Source of the DNA: Pseudogemmobacter hezensis
GTDB lineage: Bacteria; Pseudomonadota; Alphaproteobacteria; Rhodobacterales; Rhodobacteraceae
NCBI RefSeq assembly: GCF_013155295.1
Contig: NZ_JABJXT010000009.1
Span: 62,001-126,000, forward strand
Length of the DNA stretch: 64,000 nucleotides
Direction of reading: 5' to 3'
Shown: piece by piece, positions 28,919 through 37,040 of the stretch
Position numbering within the stretch: the stretch's first letter is position 1
How the letters are laid out: each line of letters opens with the position of its first letter
The notes under the pieces: generated by a model
The model's input: only the letters and a program-made list of their open reading frames with translations
What the model was told of the DNA's origin: nothing
Databases searched by the model: none
Translations under genes and position numbers: made by a program

Positions 28919-29845
28919 ATGACCCGCCAATCCGCCTTTTCCGCCCCTGGCCGCTTTTGGCGCGGCAATCTGCACAGCCATTCCAACCGTTCCGACGGGG
29001 CGCTGACCCCCGAAGAGGTCTGTCGCCGTTACCGGGCCGAGGGCTATGACTTCCTGGCGCTGACCGATCATTACGTCGGGATCTATGATTATCCGCTGGT
29101 CGATACCACGCCGTTCCGCCAGGCGGATTTCACCACCATTCTGGGGGCCGAGCTGCATTCCGGCGCGATGGAAAACGGCGAGCTGTGGCATATCCTTGCC
29201 GTTGGTCTGCCCGCCGATTTCCCGAAGATCGGCGCCCGGGACTGGCGGGCCGCGCCCGATCAGGAAAGCGGCCCGGCGCTTGCGGCCCGGGCTGCGGCGG
29301 CGGGGGCTTTTGTCACCATCGCCCATCCGCAATGGTCGGGGATGACGCTGGCCGATGCGCGCTCGATCACCGCCGCCCATGCGGTTGAGATCTACAATCA
29401 CGGGTCAGCCGTCTGCAATGATCGTGGCGATGGCACCCAGATTGCCGATCTGCTGATCTCTGAGGGGCGTGACCTTTCGCTGATTGCGACCGATGATTCA
29501 CATTTCAAAGACCCCGATTATTTCGGCGGCTGGACCATGGTGAAAGCCGAGGAAAACACCCCCGAGGCCTTGCTGGCCGCGCTGAAACGGGGCGATTTCT
29601 ATTCGAGCGAAGGCCCCGAGATCCATGATTTCCGGGTCGCGGGGGATACTGTCCATGTCGAATGCTCGGCGGTCGAGCGGGTGATTGCGCTTGGCCAGGG
29701 CTCCAGCTCGAACTGCCTTTGGGGCAAGTCGCTGACCCGGGCCGAGCTGTCTTTGCAATGGCAAAGCGATACGCCCTGGCTGCGGGTGGTGGTGATTGAT
29801 GCAGCCGGGCGCAGGGCCTGGAGCAACCCGATCCGCCGCGCCTGA
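28919..29845 (+). CDS. PHP-domain metallo-phosphoesterase-like protein
   Basis: A 308-residue PHP-domain protein. The first metal motif is RGNLHSHSNRSDG (His19, His21, Asp26), followed by YDFLALTDHYVG, ELHSG, FVTIAHPQWSG and ATDDSHF, together the metal ligands of a trinuclear PHP site. The C-terminal third, from about residue 215, is a beta-rich domain. PHP proteins outside DNA polymerases are mostly phosphoesterases; the substrate is unknown. ATG 28919 has CCGGAG before it. It converges with the LysR gene and sits beside the FAD-oxidoreductase cluster, so it could belong to that pathway, but this is positional only. Confidence 0.85.
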   Translation: MTRQSAFSAPGRFWRGNLHSHSNRSDGALTPEEVCRRYRAEGYDFLALTDHYVGIYDYPLVDTTPFRQADFTTILGAELHSGAMENGELWHILAVGLPADFPKIGARDWRAAPDQESGPALAARAAAAGAFVTIAHPQWSGMTLADARSITAAHAVEIYNHGSAVCNDRGDGTQIADLLISEGRDLSLIATDDSHFKDPDYFGGWTMVKAEENTPEALLAALKRGDFYSSEGPEIHDFRVAGDTVHVECSAVERVIALGQGSSSNCLWGKSLTRAELSLQWQSDTPWLRVVVIDAAGRRAWSNPIRRA

Positions 29846-29938
29846 GCGCGGGCGGTTTCGGGTTTCGCAATCGGGCTGCGAGCGGCAACGCGGCCCGATT
29901 GGGCAATATCCTTTTTCGGCGATCAGCTTTGCGGGGGA

Positions 29939-30808
29939 TCAGCCTGGTGCCTGTTCCCCGGCCGGGGCGGGCTGGCGGCTGACGATTCGCGTCAGCTTGC
30001 GGTGCAAAGGCGTGATCCGGTGGCGGATATGCATCGCGGCATAGACCGGCTGGCGCAAAACCGGCGCGTCGCTGACCGCCCGCACCCGACCTGCGGCGAT
30101 CATCTCACGGGCGGTTGGTTCCAGCACATAGCCCGTGCCGCCCATCCCCATCAGAAGCGAGGCGACCGAGCCGCTTTGGCCGACCGAGATCGGGGCCTCG
30201 GCCAGCTCTGGCGTGATCTGGCGGTGCATCTCCTGAAAAGCGGGCGAGAAATGCGAGAAGATAAAGCGCTCTGGCTGCACATCAGAGAGACGATCTGTCA
30301 GGGTTGAGACCATGTGATAGCAGGCATCCCCCAGGCTTTCAAAATGCAGATCAGGATGCGGCTTTGGCGAGAACATGACCGCGAAGTCCAGCACCCCGGT
30401 CAGCAGATCCGTGCACATCTGGTTTGAGTAATCGGGCTCGATATAAAGCGCGATCTGCGGGAAGGTGCGACGGATTTCGGCCACCCAATCGCCAAGATAG
30501 ATCGCGGAAAGATCGTTCTGAATGCCAAGGCGCAGCAGATGCCCGGTGCCGCTGGGGATCTGGATATGGCGCTTGGCCTCATTCCACTGATGGCGCAGCA
30601 TGCGGGCATGGGGTTCGAACCGTTTGCCCTCGGTGGTAAGCGCCGTGCCAGAGCGCGAGCGGTCGAAAAGCCGGGTGCCAAGCGCGGTTTCAAGGCTGAC
30701 GAGGCGGGCCGAGACGGTGGATTGGGTTAGCCCCAGACGCTCGGCGCTGCGGTGGAAGCTGCGGCTTTCAGCGAGGTCGAGGAAGGTCTCGATAAGTTCG
30801 ATTTGCAT
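29939..30808 (-). CDS. LysR-family regulator of the FAD-oxidoreductase cluster
   Basis: A 289-residue LysR-type regulator. The HTH is in the N terminus (LIETFLDLAESRSFHRSAERLGLTQSTVSARLVSLE), and the effector domain starts near residue 90. ATG 30808 is preferred over a TTG two codons earlier. It is divergent from the first FAD-dependent oxidoreductase gene, the classical LysR arrangement, so I infer it controls the catabolic genes to its right, perhaps in response to a pathway metabolite. The 160-bp intergenic region contains a GC hairpin repeat (30817-30862), which leaves little room for its operator. Confidence 0.9.
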   Translation of the reverse strand: MQIELIETFLDLAESRSFHRSAERLGLTQSTVSARLVSLETALGTRLFDRSRSGTALTTEGKRFEPHARMLRHQWNEAKRHIQIPSGTGHLLRLGIQNDLSAIYLGDWVAEIRRTFPQIALYIEPDYSNQMCTDLLTGVLDFAVMFSPKPHPDLHFESLGDACYHMVSTLTDRLSDVQPERFIFSHFSPAFQEMHRQITPELAEAPISVGQSGSVASLLMGMGGTGYVLEPTAREMIAAGRVRAVSDAPVLRQPVYAAMHIRHRITPLHRKLTRIVSRQPAPAGEQAPG

Positions 30809-30816
30809 GGTCAAAG

Positions 30817-30862
30817 CCGGGGGCCAGCCCCCGGACCCCCGGGATATTTTTGGACAGATGAA
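30817..30862 (+). repeat. Hairpin-plus-GGATATTT repeat, copy A
   Basis: A perfect 8-bp stem, CCGGGGGC with its complement, is followed by ACCCCC and GGGATATTTTTGGACAGATGAA. Copies B (33424-33462) and C (35999-36068) lie in the same position upstream of the next two genes; A and C share most of the 3' part. It looks like a family-wide intergenic repeat of Rhodobacterales. Confidence 0.75.
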
Positions 30863-30968
30863 AAGGCGGCAGGCGCTGATCGGATTACCCGATCAATAGG
30901 TGGGGCGCGGCCGAATTGAAAGGGGAAGAGAGCTGGCGAATAGTGGCCGCGAACAGATGGGGGCCAGC

Positions 30969-33410
30969 ATGTCGGAATTCGCCAGCGCAAGGGTTGCGAT
31001 TATCGGGGGGGGCGTGGTTGGCGTCTCGGCGCTTTATCACCTGGCGAAAGCAGGGTGGCGCGATGTGATCTTGCTGGAGAAGAACGAGCTGACGGCGGGC
31101 TCGACCTGGCATGCGGCGGGGAATGTGCCGACGTTTTCGGCCTCCTGGTCGATCATGAATATGCAGCGTTATTCGGCGGGGCTTTATCGGGGGCTGGGCG
31201 AAGAGGTTGGTTATCCGATGAATTACCATGTCACCGGATCGCTGCGTCTGGGCCATAGTGCCGAGCGGCTTTTGGAGTTCAGGCGTGTTGCCGGGATGGG
31301 GCGGGCCCAGGGGATGGATCTTGAGGTGTTGGGCGCGGATGAGATCCGCGGGCGCTATCCCTTTCTTGAGACCCATGATCTGAGCGGGGCGCTTTATGAT
31401 CCTTATGATGGGGATATTGATCCGGCACAGCTGACCCAGGCGCTGGCGGCGGGGGCGCGGCAGATGGGGGCGCGGATTGAGCGCTTTTGCCCGGTGACAG
31501 CGGCGAAGTGGACGGGCAGCGAGTGGGTTCTGACGACCCCGAAGGGCGAGGTGCGGGCGGAATATGTCGTCAATGCGGGCGGCTATTACGCGGCTGAGGT
31601 GGGGCGGATGTTCGGGCGAAGGGTGCCGATGATGGTGATGAGCCATCAGTATCTTCTGTTCGACACCATCCCCGAGCTGGCGGCCTGGTCGGCGGAAAGC
31701 GGGCATAAGTTGCCTTTGCTGCGCGATGTCGACAGCAGCTATTACCTGCGCCAAGAGAAGATGGGCTTTAATCTTGGCCCCTATGAGAACCCCTGCCGGG
31801 CGCATTGGGCGACGCCTGATGACCCGATGCCCGAGGATTTCAGTTTCCAGCTTTTCCCCGATGATCTGGAGCGGCTGGAATGGCATATCGCCGATGCGAT
31901 GGCGCGGGTGCCGCTTTTGGAGAAGGCGGCTTTGCAAAAGGTGATCAACGGGCCGATCCCTTACACGCCCGATGGCAACCCGCTGATCGGGCCGATGCCT
32001 GGGGTGCCCAATGCCTTTGAGGCCTGCGTTTTCACCTTTGGCATCTGTCAGGGCGGTGGTGCGGGCAAGGTTCTGGCCGAATGGGTGACTGAGGGGACGA
32101 CCGAATGGGATATGTGGTCTTGCGATCCGCGCCGTTTCACCGGGTTTGAGGACCACGATTACTGCGTGGCCAAGGGCAAGGAAGTCTATGGCCATGAATA
32201 TGCGATGCATTTTCCGCATCATGTCTGGGGGGCGGGGCGCGACAAAAAGCTGTCGCCCGTGCATACGGATGTCGCCGCTCTGGGCGCGCAGTTCGGGCCA
32301 TTCAACGGCTGGGAGCGTGCGCTTTGGTATGCGCGGCCTGGCGACGATGTCTCTGAGGCGGCGCAGCGAACATGGGCGCGTCAGGGACCATGGTTTGCTG
32401 CCGTGAAGGCGGAATGTGAGGCGGTGCGGGATGCCTGCGGCATTCTCGATCTGCCCGGGTTCTCGCGCTACCACCTCTCGGGTGCGGGTGCGGCAGACTG
32501 GCTTTCGGCGCAGATCACCGGCAGACTGCCAGCCCCGGGGCGACTGGGGCTGGCCTATTTCGCCGATCACCGGGGGCGGATCGTCACAGAGATGTCGGTG
32601 GCCCGTCTTGCCGATGATGCGTTTTTGCTGATCACGGCAGCGACGGCCCAGGCGCATGACCGCGCCTGGCTGGAGCGGTATCTGGCACCGGGGCTGAGCC
32701 TTTCCGAGCTGACCGATGACTGGTCCTGCCAGATCCTGACCGGGCCAAAGGCGCGCGAGGTTTTGCAGGCCGCCGGGGCCGAGGCGGATCTGGCGAAGGG
32801 CTGGCTTTCGCATCAGACGGGCCGGATTGCCGGGCGTGAGGTCTGGCTGGCGCGGGTCAGTTTCGCGGGCGAGCTGGGCTGGGAAATCCATGCGGAAAAC
32901 GCCGATATGCCTGCGGTGCGCCAGGCGCTGATGCGGGCGGGCGGGCCTTTGGGGCTTAAGCCCTTTGGCATGTTCGCGCTGAACGCTTTGCGGATCGAAA
33001 AGGGGTATCGGGCCTGGAAAGGCGATCTTTCCACTGATTACAGCCTGTTGCAGGGCGGTCTTGAGAGATTTGTTGACTGGGACAAGCCCGCGTTCCGCGG
33101 CCGCGAGGCGCTTTTGGCAGAGCGCCAGGCCGGAGTTACAAAGCGGTTTACCACCCTGGTGATCGAGGCCGGGGCCTATGATGCGCCCTATATGGCGACG
33201 ATCTGGAAAGGCGATCAGGCCGTGGGGGAAGTGACCTCGGGCTATTATGGTCACCGTGTCGGAAAATCGATTGGTCTTGGTATGTTGCGGGCTGATCTGA
33301 ATGTTCCGGGTGAGGTTCTGGAGGTTGAGATCTTCGGGCAAAGGCATGCGGCGGTGGTGCAGGCGGATGGCCCGCTCTGGGATCCGCAAAATCTGCGGAT
33401 CCGCGCCTGA
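30969..33410 (+). CDS. FAD-dependent oxidoreductase/GcvT-fold protein (dimethylglycine dehydrogenase-like), paralog 1
   Basis: An 813-residue fusion. The N-terminal DAO domain (residues 8-370) has the FAD motif IIGGGVVGVSALYHLAKAG and GSTWHAAG, whose His48 matches the covalent FAD-linking histidine of dimethylglycine and sarcosine dehydrogenases. It is followed by an FAO_M segment and a GcvT-like tetrahydrofolate domain (from about residue 430) with GELGWEIH, ALRIEKGYRAWKGDL and a GCV_T_C end. The family demethylates N-methyl amines and passes the C1 unit to folate. The real substrate is unknown. The GcvT loop reads GRIVTEMSV, with Glu where paralog 2 has Asp. ATG 30969 was chosen; 30957 and 30900 are alternatives. 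Confidence 0.87.
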   Translation: MSEFASARVAIIGGGVVGVSALYHLAKAGWRDVILLEKNELTAGSTWHAAGNVPTFSASWSIMNMQRYSAGLYRGLGEEVGYPMNYHVTGSLRLGHSAERLLEFRRVAGMGRAQGMDLEVLGADEIRGRYPFLETHDLSGALYDPYDGDIDPAQLTQALAAGARQMGARIERFCPVTAAKWTGSEWVLTTPKGEVRAEYVVNAGGYYAAEVGRMFGRRVPMMVMSHQYLLFDTIPELAAWSAESGHKLPLLRDVDSSYYLRQEKMGFNLGPYENPCRAHWATPDDPMPEDFSFQLFPDDLERLEWHIADAMARVPLLEKAALQKVINGPIPYTPDGNPLIGPMPGVPNAFEACVFTFGICQGGGAGKVLAEWVTEGTTEWDMWSCDPRRFTGFEDHDYCVAKGKEVYGHEYAMHFPHHVWGAGRDKKLSPVHTDVAALGAQFGPFNGWERALWYARPGDDVSEAAQRTWARQGPWFAAVKAECEAVRDACGILDLPGFSRYHLSGAGAADWLSAQITGRLPAPGRLGLAYFADHRGRIVTEMSVARLADDAFLLITAATAQAHDRAWLERYLAPGLSLSELTDDWSCQILTGPKAREVLQAAGAEADLAKGWLSHQTGRIAGREVWLARVSFAGELGWEIHAENADMPAVRQALMRAGGPLGLKPFGMFALNALRIEKGYRAWKGDLSTDYSLLQGGLERFVDWDKPAFRGREALLAERQAGVTKRFTTLVIEAGAYDAPYMATIWKGDQAVGEVTSGYYGHRVGKSIGLGMLRADLNVPGEVLEVEIFGQRHAAVVQADGPLWDPQNLRIRA

Positions 33411-33423
33411 GCTGAGGGAACGT

Positions 33424-33462
33424 CCGGGGCAGAGCCCCCGGGACATTTATACAAAGAAGAAG
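33424..33462 (+). repeat. Hairpin repeat, copy B
   Basis: A GGGGC-AGA-GCCCC hairpin is followed by CGGGACATTTATACAAAGAAG, in the gap between the two FAD-oxidoreductase genes. The 3' part diverges from copies A and C but has the same layout. It ends in the AAGAAGAAGGG that serves as ribosome-binding site for the next gene. Confidence 0.7.
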
Positions 33463-33472
33463 GGCTAACATC

Positions 33473-35932
33473 TTGGTGGATGTACCAAAAACGGCGCGGG
33501 CGGTGGTAATTGGGGGCGGCGTCTCGGGCTGTTCGGTTGCCTATCATCTGGCAAAAGCGGGCTGGACGGATGTGGTGCTGCTTGAGCGGCGCAAGCTGAC
33601 CTCAGGCACCACCTGGCATGCGGCGGGGCTGATCGGGCAGCTGCGGGCTAATCAGAATATGACCCGGCTGGCGAAGTATTCGGCGGATCTTTACAGCAGG
33701 CTGGAAGAAGAGACCGGGGTTGCAACCGGGCTGAAGCGGGTCGGCTCGATGACGGTGGCGCTGACCGGGGACCGCATGCAGGAGATCCTGCGCCAGGCGA
33801 CGGTGGCGCGGATTTTCGGGGTTGAGGTTGGAGAGATTTCCCCCACTGAAATCAAGGCGATGTATCCGCATCTTAACACGGATGGGGTGATTGGCGGCGT
33901 GCATCTGCCCGGGGATGGGCAATGTGATCCCGCCAATATCGCCATGGCGCTGGCCAAAGGTGCCCGGATGCGTGGCGCGAAAGTGTTCGAGGGCGTCAAG
34001 GTCACGGGCGTGACCGAGGGGCCGGCTGTGGGCGGGCGTCGCCAGGTCAGCGGCGTTGACTATATCGGGCCGGATGGGCCGGGCCATATCGCTGCGGATG
34101 TGGTGATCAATTGCGGCGGCATGTGGGGCCGCGATCTGGCCGCAGCCTCGGGTGTGACGCTGCCGCTGCATGCCTGCGAGCATTTCTACCTGATCACCGA
34201 GCCTGTCGCGGGCCTGACCGATATGCCGGTTCTGCGGGTTCCAGATGAATGCGCCTATTACAAGACCGATGCCGGCAAGATGATGATCGGCGCCTTTGAG
34301 CCGGTCGCCAAACCCTGGGGCATGGCGGGCATCCGGGAGGATTTCGAATTCGACACCCTGCCCGAAGATTGGGATCATTTCGCGCCGATCCTGGAGGATG
34401 CCGCGAACCGGATGCCGATGTTCCAGACCGCCGGGATCCATACCTTCTTTAACGGACCCGAAAGCTTTACCCCCGATGATCGCTATTATCTGGGCCCTGC
34501 GCCAGAGCTGGGCGGCTATTGGGTGGCGGCGGGCTATAACTCGGTCGGGATTGTCTCATCCGGGGGCGCGGGCATGGCGCTGGCGGAATGGATCACCACG
34601 GGGGAGGCGCCGTTTGATCTGTGGGATGTCGATATCCGCCGCGCCCAGCCCTTCCAGCGCAATCGCCGCTATCTGAAAGACCGGGTGACCGAGACGCTGG
34701 GCCTGCTTTACGCCGACCATTATCCCTACCGTCAGATGGCGACGGCGCGGGGGGTGCGGCGCACACCGTTGCATGGGCATCTGCAGGCGCGGGGCGCGGT
34801 CTTTGGCGAGGTCGCGGGCTGGGAGCGGGCGAACTGGTTCGCAAACCCCGGCCAGGAACGCGAATATCGTTATGCCTGGGGCCGCCAGAACTGGTTTGAG
34901 AACCAGCGCGCCGAGCATATGGCGGTGCGTCAGGGCGTGGGCCTTTTCGATATGACCTCTTTCGGCAAGATCAGGGTCGAGGGGCGTGACGCTGTCAGTT
35001 TCCTCAACCGGGTCTGTGCGGGGCAGATGGATGTGGCGGCGGGCCGGATCGTCTACACGCAGATGCTGAATGCGCGGGGGGGGATCGAGAGCGATCTGAC
35101 CGTCACGCGGCTGTCAGAGCGCGCCTTTATGCTGGTGGTGCCGGGGGCGACGCTGCAGCGCGATCTGGCCTGGCTGCGGCGGCATCTGGGTGATGAGTTC
35201 GTGGTGATCACCGATGTGACGGCGGCGGAATCGGTTCTGTGCGTGATGGGGCCGAAGGCGCGGGATCTGATGCAGAGGGTCTCGCCCAATGACTTTTCAA
35301 ATGAGGCGCATCCCTTTGCCAGCATGCGCGAGGTTGAGGTCGGCTATGGTCTGGCCCGGGCGCATCGGGTGACCTATGTCGGCGAGCTGGGCTGGGAGCT
35401 TTACGTCCCCTCGGATCAGACCGCGCATGTGTTTGAGGCGCTGGAAGAGGCCGGGGCCGATCTGGGGCTGCGGCTTTGCGGGCTGCATGCGCTGGATTCG
35501 TGCCGGATCGAAAAGGGGTATCGCCATTGGGGCCATGATATTACCGATGAGGATCATGTGCTTGAGGCAGGGCTTGGCTTTGCGGTGCGGGTGAAAAAGC
35601 CCGATTTCATTGGCCGTGATGCGGTGCTGCGCGTTATGGAGCAGGGCGTGGGGCGGCGAATGCTGCAGTTCCGGCTGCAAGACCCGGAGGTATCGCTTTT
35701 CCACAATGAGGCGATCGTGCGGGATGGGAAGATCGTGGGCCCGGTGACCTCGGCTAATTATGGTCATGCATTGGGGGGCGCGATCGGGCTGGGCTATGTG
35801 CCCTGCGCAGGCGAGAGTGAGGCGGATCTGCTGGGCTCGTGCTATGAGATCGAGGTGGCCGGGGTGCGCCACGAGGCTGAGGTGAGCCTGGTGCCGATGT
35901 ATGATCCGAAATCGGAGCGTATCCGTATGTGA
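33473..35932 (+). CDS. FAD-dependent oxidoreductase/GcvT-fold protein (dimethylglycine dehydrogenase-like), paralog 2
   Basis: An 819-residue paralog of the preceding protein, with the same order of domains: DAO (VVIGGGVSGCSVAYHLAKAG, FAD-linking His49 in TTWHAAG), FAO_M and GcvT. The GcvT loop is GGIESDLTV with the Asp expected for folate binding, and the later blocks GELGWELYVPSD and LDSCRIEKGYRHWGHDIT fit dimethylglycine dehydrogenase. No ATG is suitably placed; TTG 33473 lies 8 nt after AAGGG, with GTG 33476 as alternative. It lies 62 bp after paralog 1, so both are probably cotranscribed. The two paralogs may act on successive N-methyl groups or on different amines. Confidence 0.87.
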   Translation: MVDVPKTARAVVIGGGVSGCSVAYHLAKAGWTDVVLLERRKLTSGTTWHAAGLIGQLRANQNMTRLAKYSADLYSRLEEETGVATGLKRVGSMTVALTGDRMQEILRQATVARIFGVEVGEISPTEIKAMYPHLNTDGVIGGVHLPGDGQCDPANIAMALAKGARMRGAKVFEGVKVTGVTEGPAVGGRRQVSGVDYIGPDGPGHIAADVVINCGGMWGRDLAAASGVTLPLHACEHFYLITEPVAGLTDMPVLRVPDECAYYKTDAGKMMIGAFEPVAKPWGMAGIREDFEFDTLPEDWDHFAPILEDAANRMPMFQTAGIHTFFNGPESFTPDDRYYLGPAPELGGYWVAAGYNSVGIVSSGGAGMALAEWITTGEAPFDLWDVDIRRAQPFQRNRRYLKDRVTETLGLLYADHYPYRQMATARGVRRTPLHGHLQARGAVFGEVAGWERANWFANPGQEREYRYAWGRQNWFENQRAEHMAVRQGVGLFDMTSFGKIRVEGRDAVSFLNRVCAGQMDVAAGRIVYTQMLNARGGIESDLTVTRLSERAFMLVVPGATLQRDLAWLRRHLGDEFVVITDVTAAESVLCVMGPKARDLMQRVSPNDFSNEAHPFASMREVEVGYGLARAHRVTYVGELGWELYVPSDQTAHVFEALEEAGADLGLRLCGLHALDSCRIEKGYRHWGHDITDEDHVLEAGLGFAVRVKKPDFIGRDAVLRVMEQGVGRRMLQFRLQDPEVSLFHNEAIVRDGKIVGPVTSANYGHALGGAIGLGYVPCAGESEADLLGSCYEIEVAGVRHEAEVSLVPMYDPKSERIRM

Positions 35933-35998
35933 CTGTGTTGGGGAAACGTTGGGGTCGGAGAAAAGTGGTGGTCGGGGAAAATGGGGAGCGGGAAAAGT

Positions 35999-36068
35999 GG
36001 GGGGCTGTCTGCCCCCCTGGGCGCGGTTCCCGCGCCCGCCCCCCGAGGATATTTGAGGACAGATGAAT
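35999..36068 (+). repeat. Double-hairpin repeat, copy C
   Basis: Two GC hairpins (GGGGGGC/GCCCCCC with loop TGTCT, and GGGCGCGG/CCGCGCCC) are followed by CCGAGGATATTTGAGGACAG and ATGAATG. The GAGGA and the start codon of the next gene lie inside the repeat. The 3' part matches copy A closely. Confidence 0.75.
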
Positions 36069-36900
36069 GATACTTGCGGCGCGGCATCGGGATTTTGAGG
36101 ATCTGCACAGATCGGGGTGTTTTGTGATCCCAAATCCCTGGGACCGGGGATCTGCGCGGATGATGGCGGCTTTGGGAGCGAAGGCGCTGGCGACCTCATC
36201 TGCGGCTCATGCTTTCACACTGGGGCGGCCGGATATGGGGGGTGTCAGCCGCGATGAGGCCCTGGCCCATGCTGCCGATCTGCTGGCGGCGGTGGATCTG
36301 CCGCTTTCGGGCGATTTCGAGAATGGTTTTGGCGATGCGCCTGAGATGGTGGCTGAGACGGTTCGCCTGGCGGCAGAGGTTGGGCTTTCGGGGATCTCGG
36401 TCGAGGATACGCAGATGGTTGCGGGCAATCCGGCCTATGATTTCGAACTGGCGGTTGAGCGGGTTCGCGCCGGGGCGGCAGCCGCGCGGGCGCTTGGGCG
36501 GCCGTTTGTGTTTTGCGCCCGTGCCGATGGGGTGATGAACGGCGTCTATGACCTGGCCGAGGGGATCCGGCGTTTGCAGGCCTTTGAGGCGGCCGGCGCG
36601 GGGCTTTTGTATCTGCCGGTGCCGCCCGGGCGTGAGGGGCTGGCGCAGGTTCTGGCCTCGGTCAGGGCACCCGTCAATGCGCTGGCGGCGGGGCCTTTGA
36701 AGGCCTGCCCGGTGGCGGATCTGGCGGCGATGGGGGTGCGGCGGATCTCTGCCGGCAGCCAGATTGCGCGGCTGACCCATGCGGCGATCCGTGATGCGAC
36801 ACTTGCGATGCTGGGCGAGGGCAGTTTTGCGCCGCTGGCGGGCGCGGCACCGGGCGATGAGATCGATGCCCTGCTGCGTGTGGGGGCTGCGCGTCTGTAG
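36067..36900 (+). CDS. Isocitrate lyase/PEP mutase-superfamily protein
   Basis: A 277-residue TIM-barrel protein of the ICL/PEP-mutase superfamily. It has the subfamily blocks VIPNPWDRGSARMMAALGAKALATSSAAHA, LPLSGDFENGFGD (the Asp/Glu metal-binding segment), SGISVEDTQM and FCARADGVM. The KKCGH catalytic loop of isocitrate and methylisocitrate lyases is absent, so it is not a standard lyase of those types. Members of this subfamily have been linked to C-C or C-P bond cleavage of 2-oxo or hydroxy acids; the substrate here is unknown. Its ribosome-binding site and start are supplied by repeat copy C. Probably part of the catabolic operon. Confidence 0.8.
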   Translation: MILAARHRDFEDLHRSGCFVIPNPWDRGSARMMAALGAKALATSSAAHAFTLGRPDMGGVSRDEALAHAADLLAAVDLPLSGDFENGFGDAPEMVAETVRLAAEVGLSGISVEDTQMVAGNPAYDFELAVERVRAGAAAARALGRPFVFCARADGVMNGVYDLAEGIRRLQAFEAAGAGLLYLPVPPGREGLAQVLASVRAPVNALAAGPLKACPVADLAAMGVRRISAGSQIARLTHAAIRDATLAMLGEGSFAPLAGAAPGDEIDALLRVGAARL

Positions 36901-37040
36901 CGCGGTGGACTGCGCCTTTGCGCCGCGTCGGTATTTGGTCTGGTCGTGGCGGTGCTTGTGTATGGCGGTGATCCGCCTCAGTCTGCGGAAATATAAGAGG
37001 GCGCAATCAATGTGCCTTTGTGAAGCGACAGGAGAGAGAA

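Noticed and set aside
30885-33446. An 853-codon open frame antisense to the first FAD-oxidoreductase gene
   Set aside because: Its sequence is His-, Arg- and Pro-rich with no family motifs, and it mirrors the third-position GC bias of the real gene. Similar long antisense frames cover edd, purL, zwf, ligA and gyrA and are rejected for the same reason.
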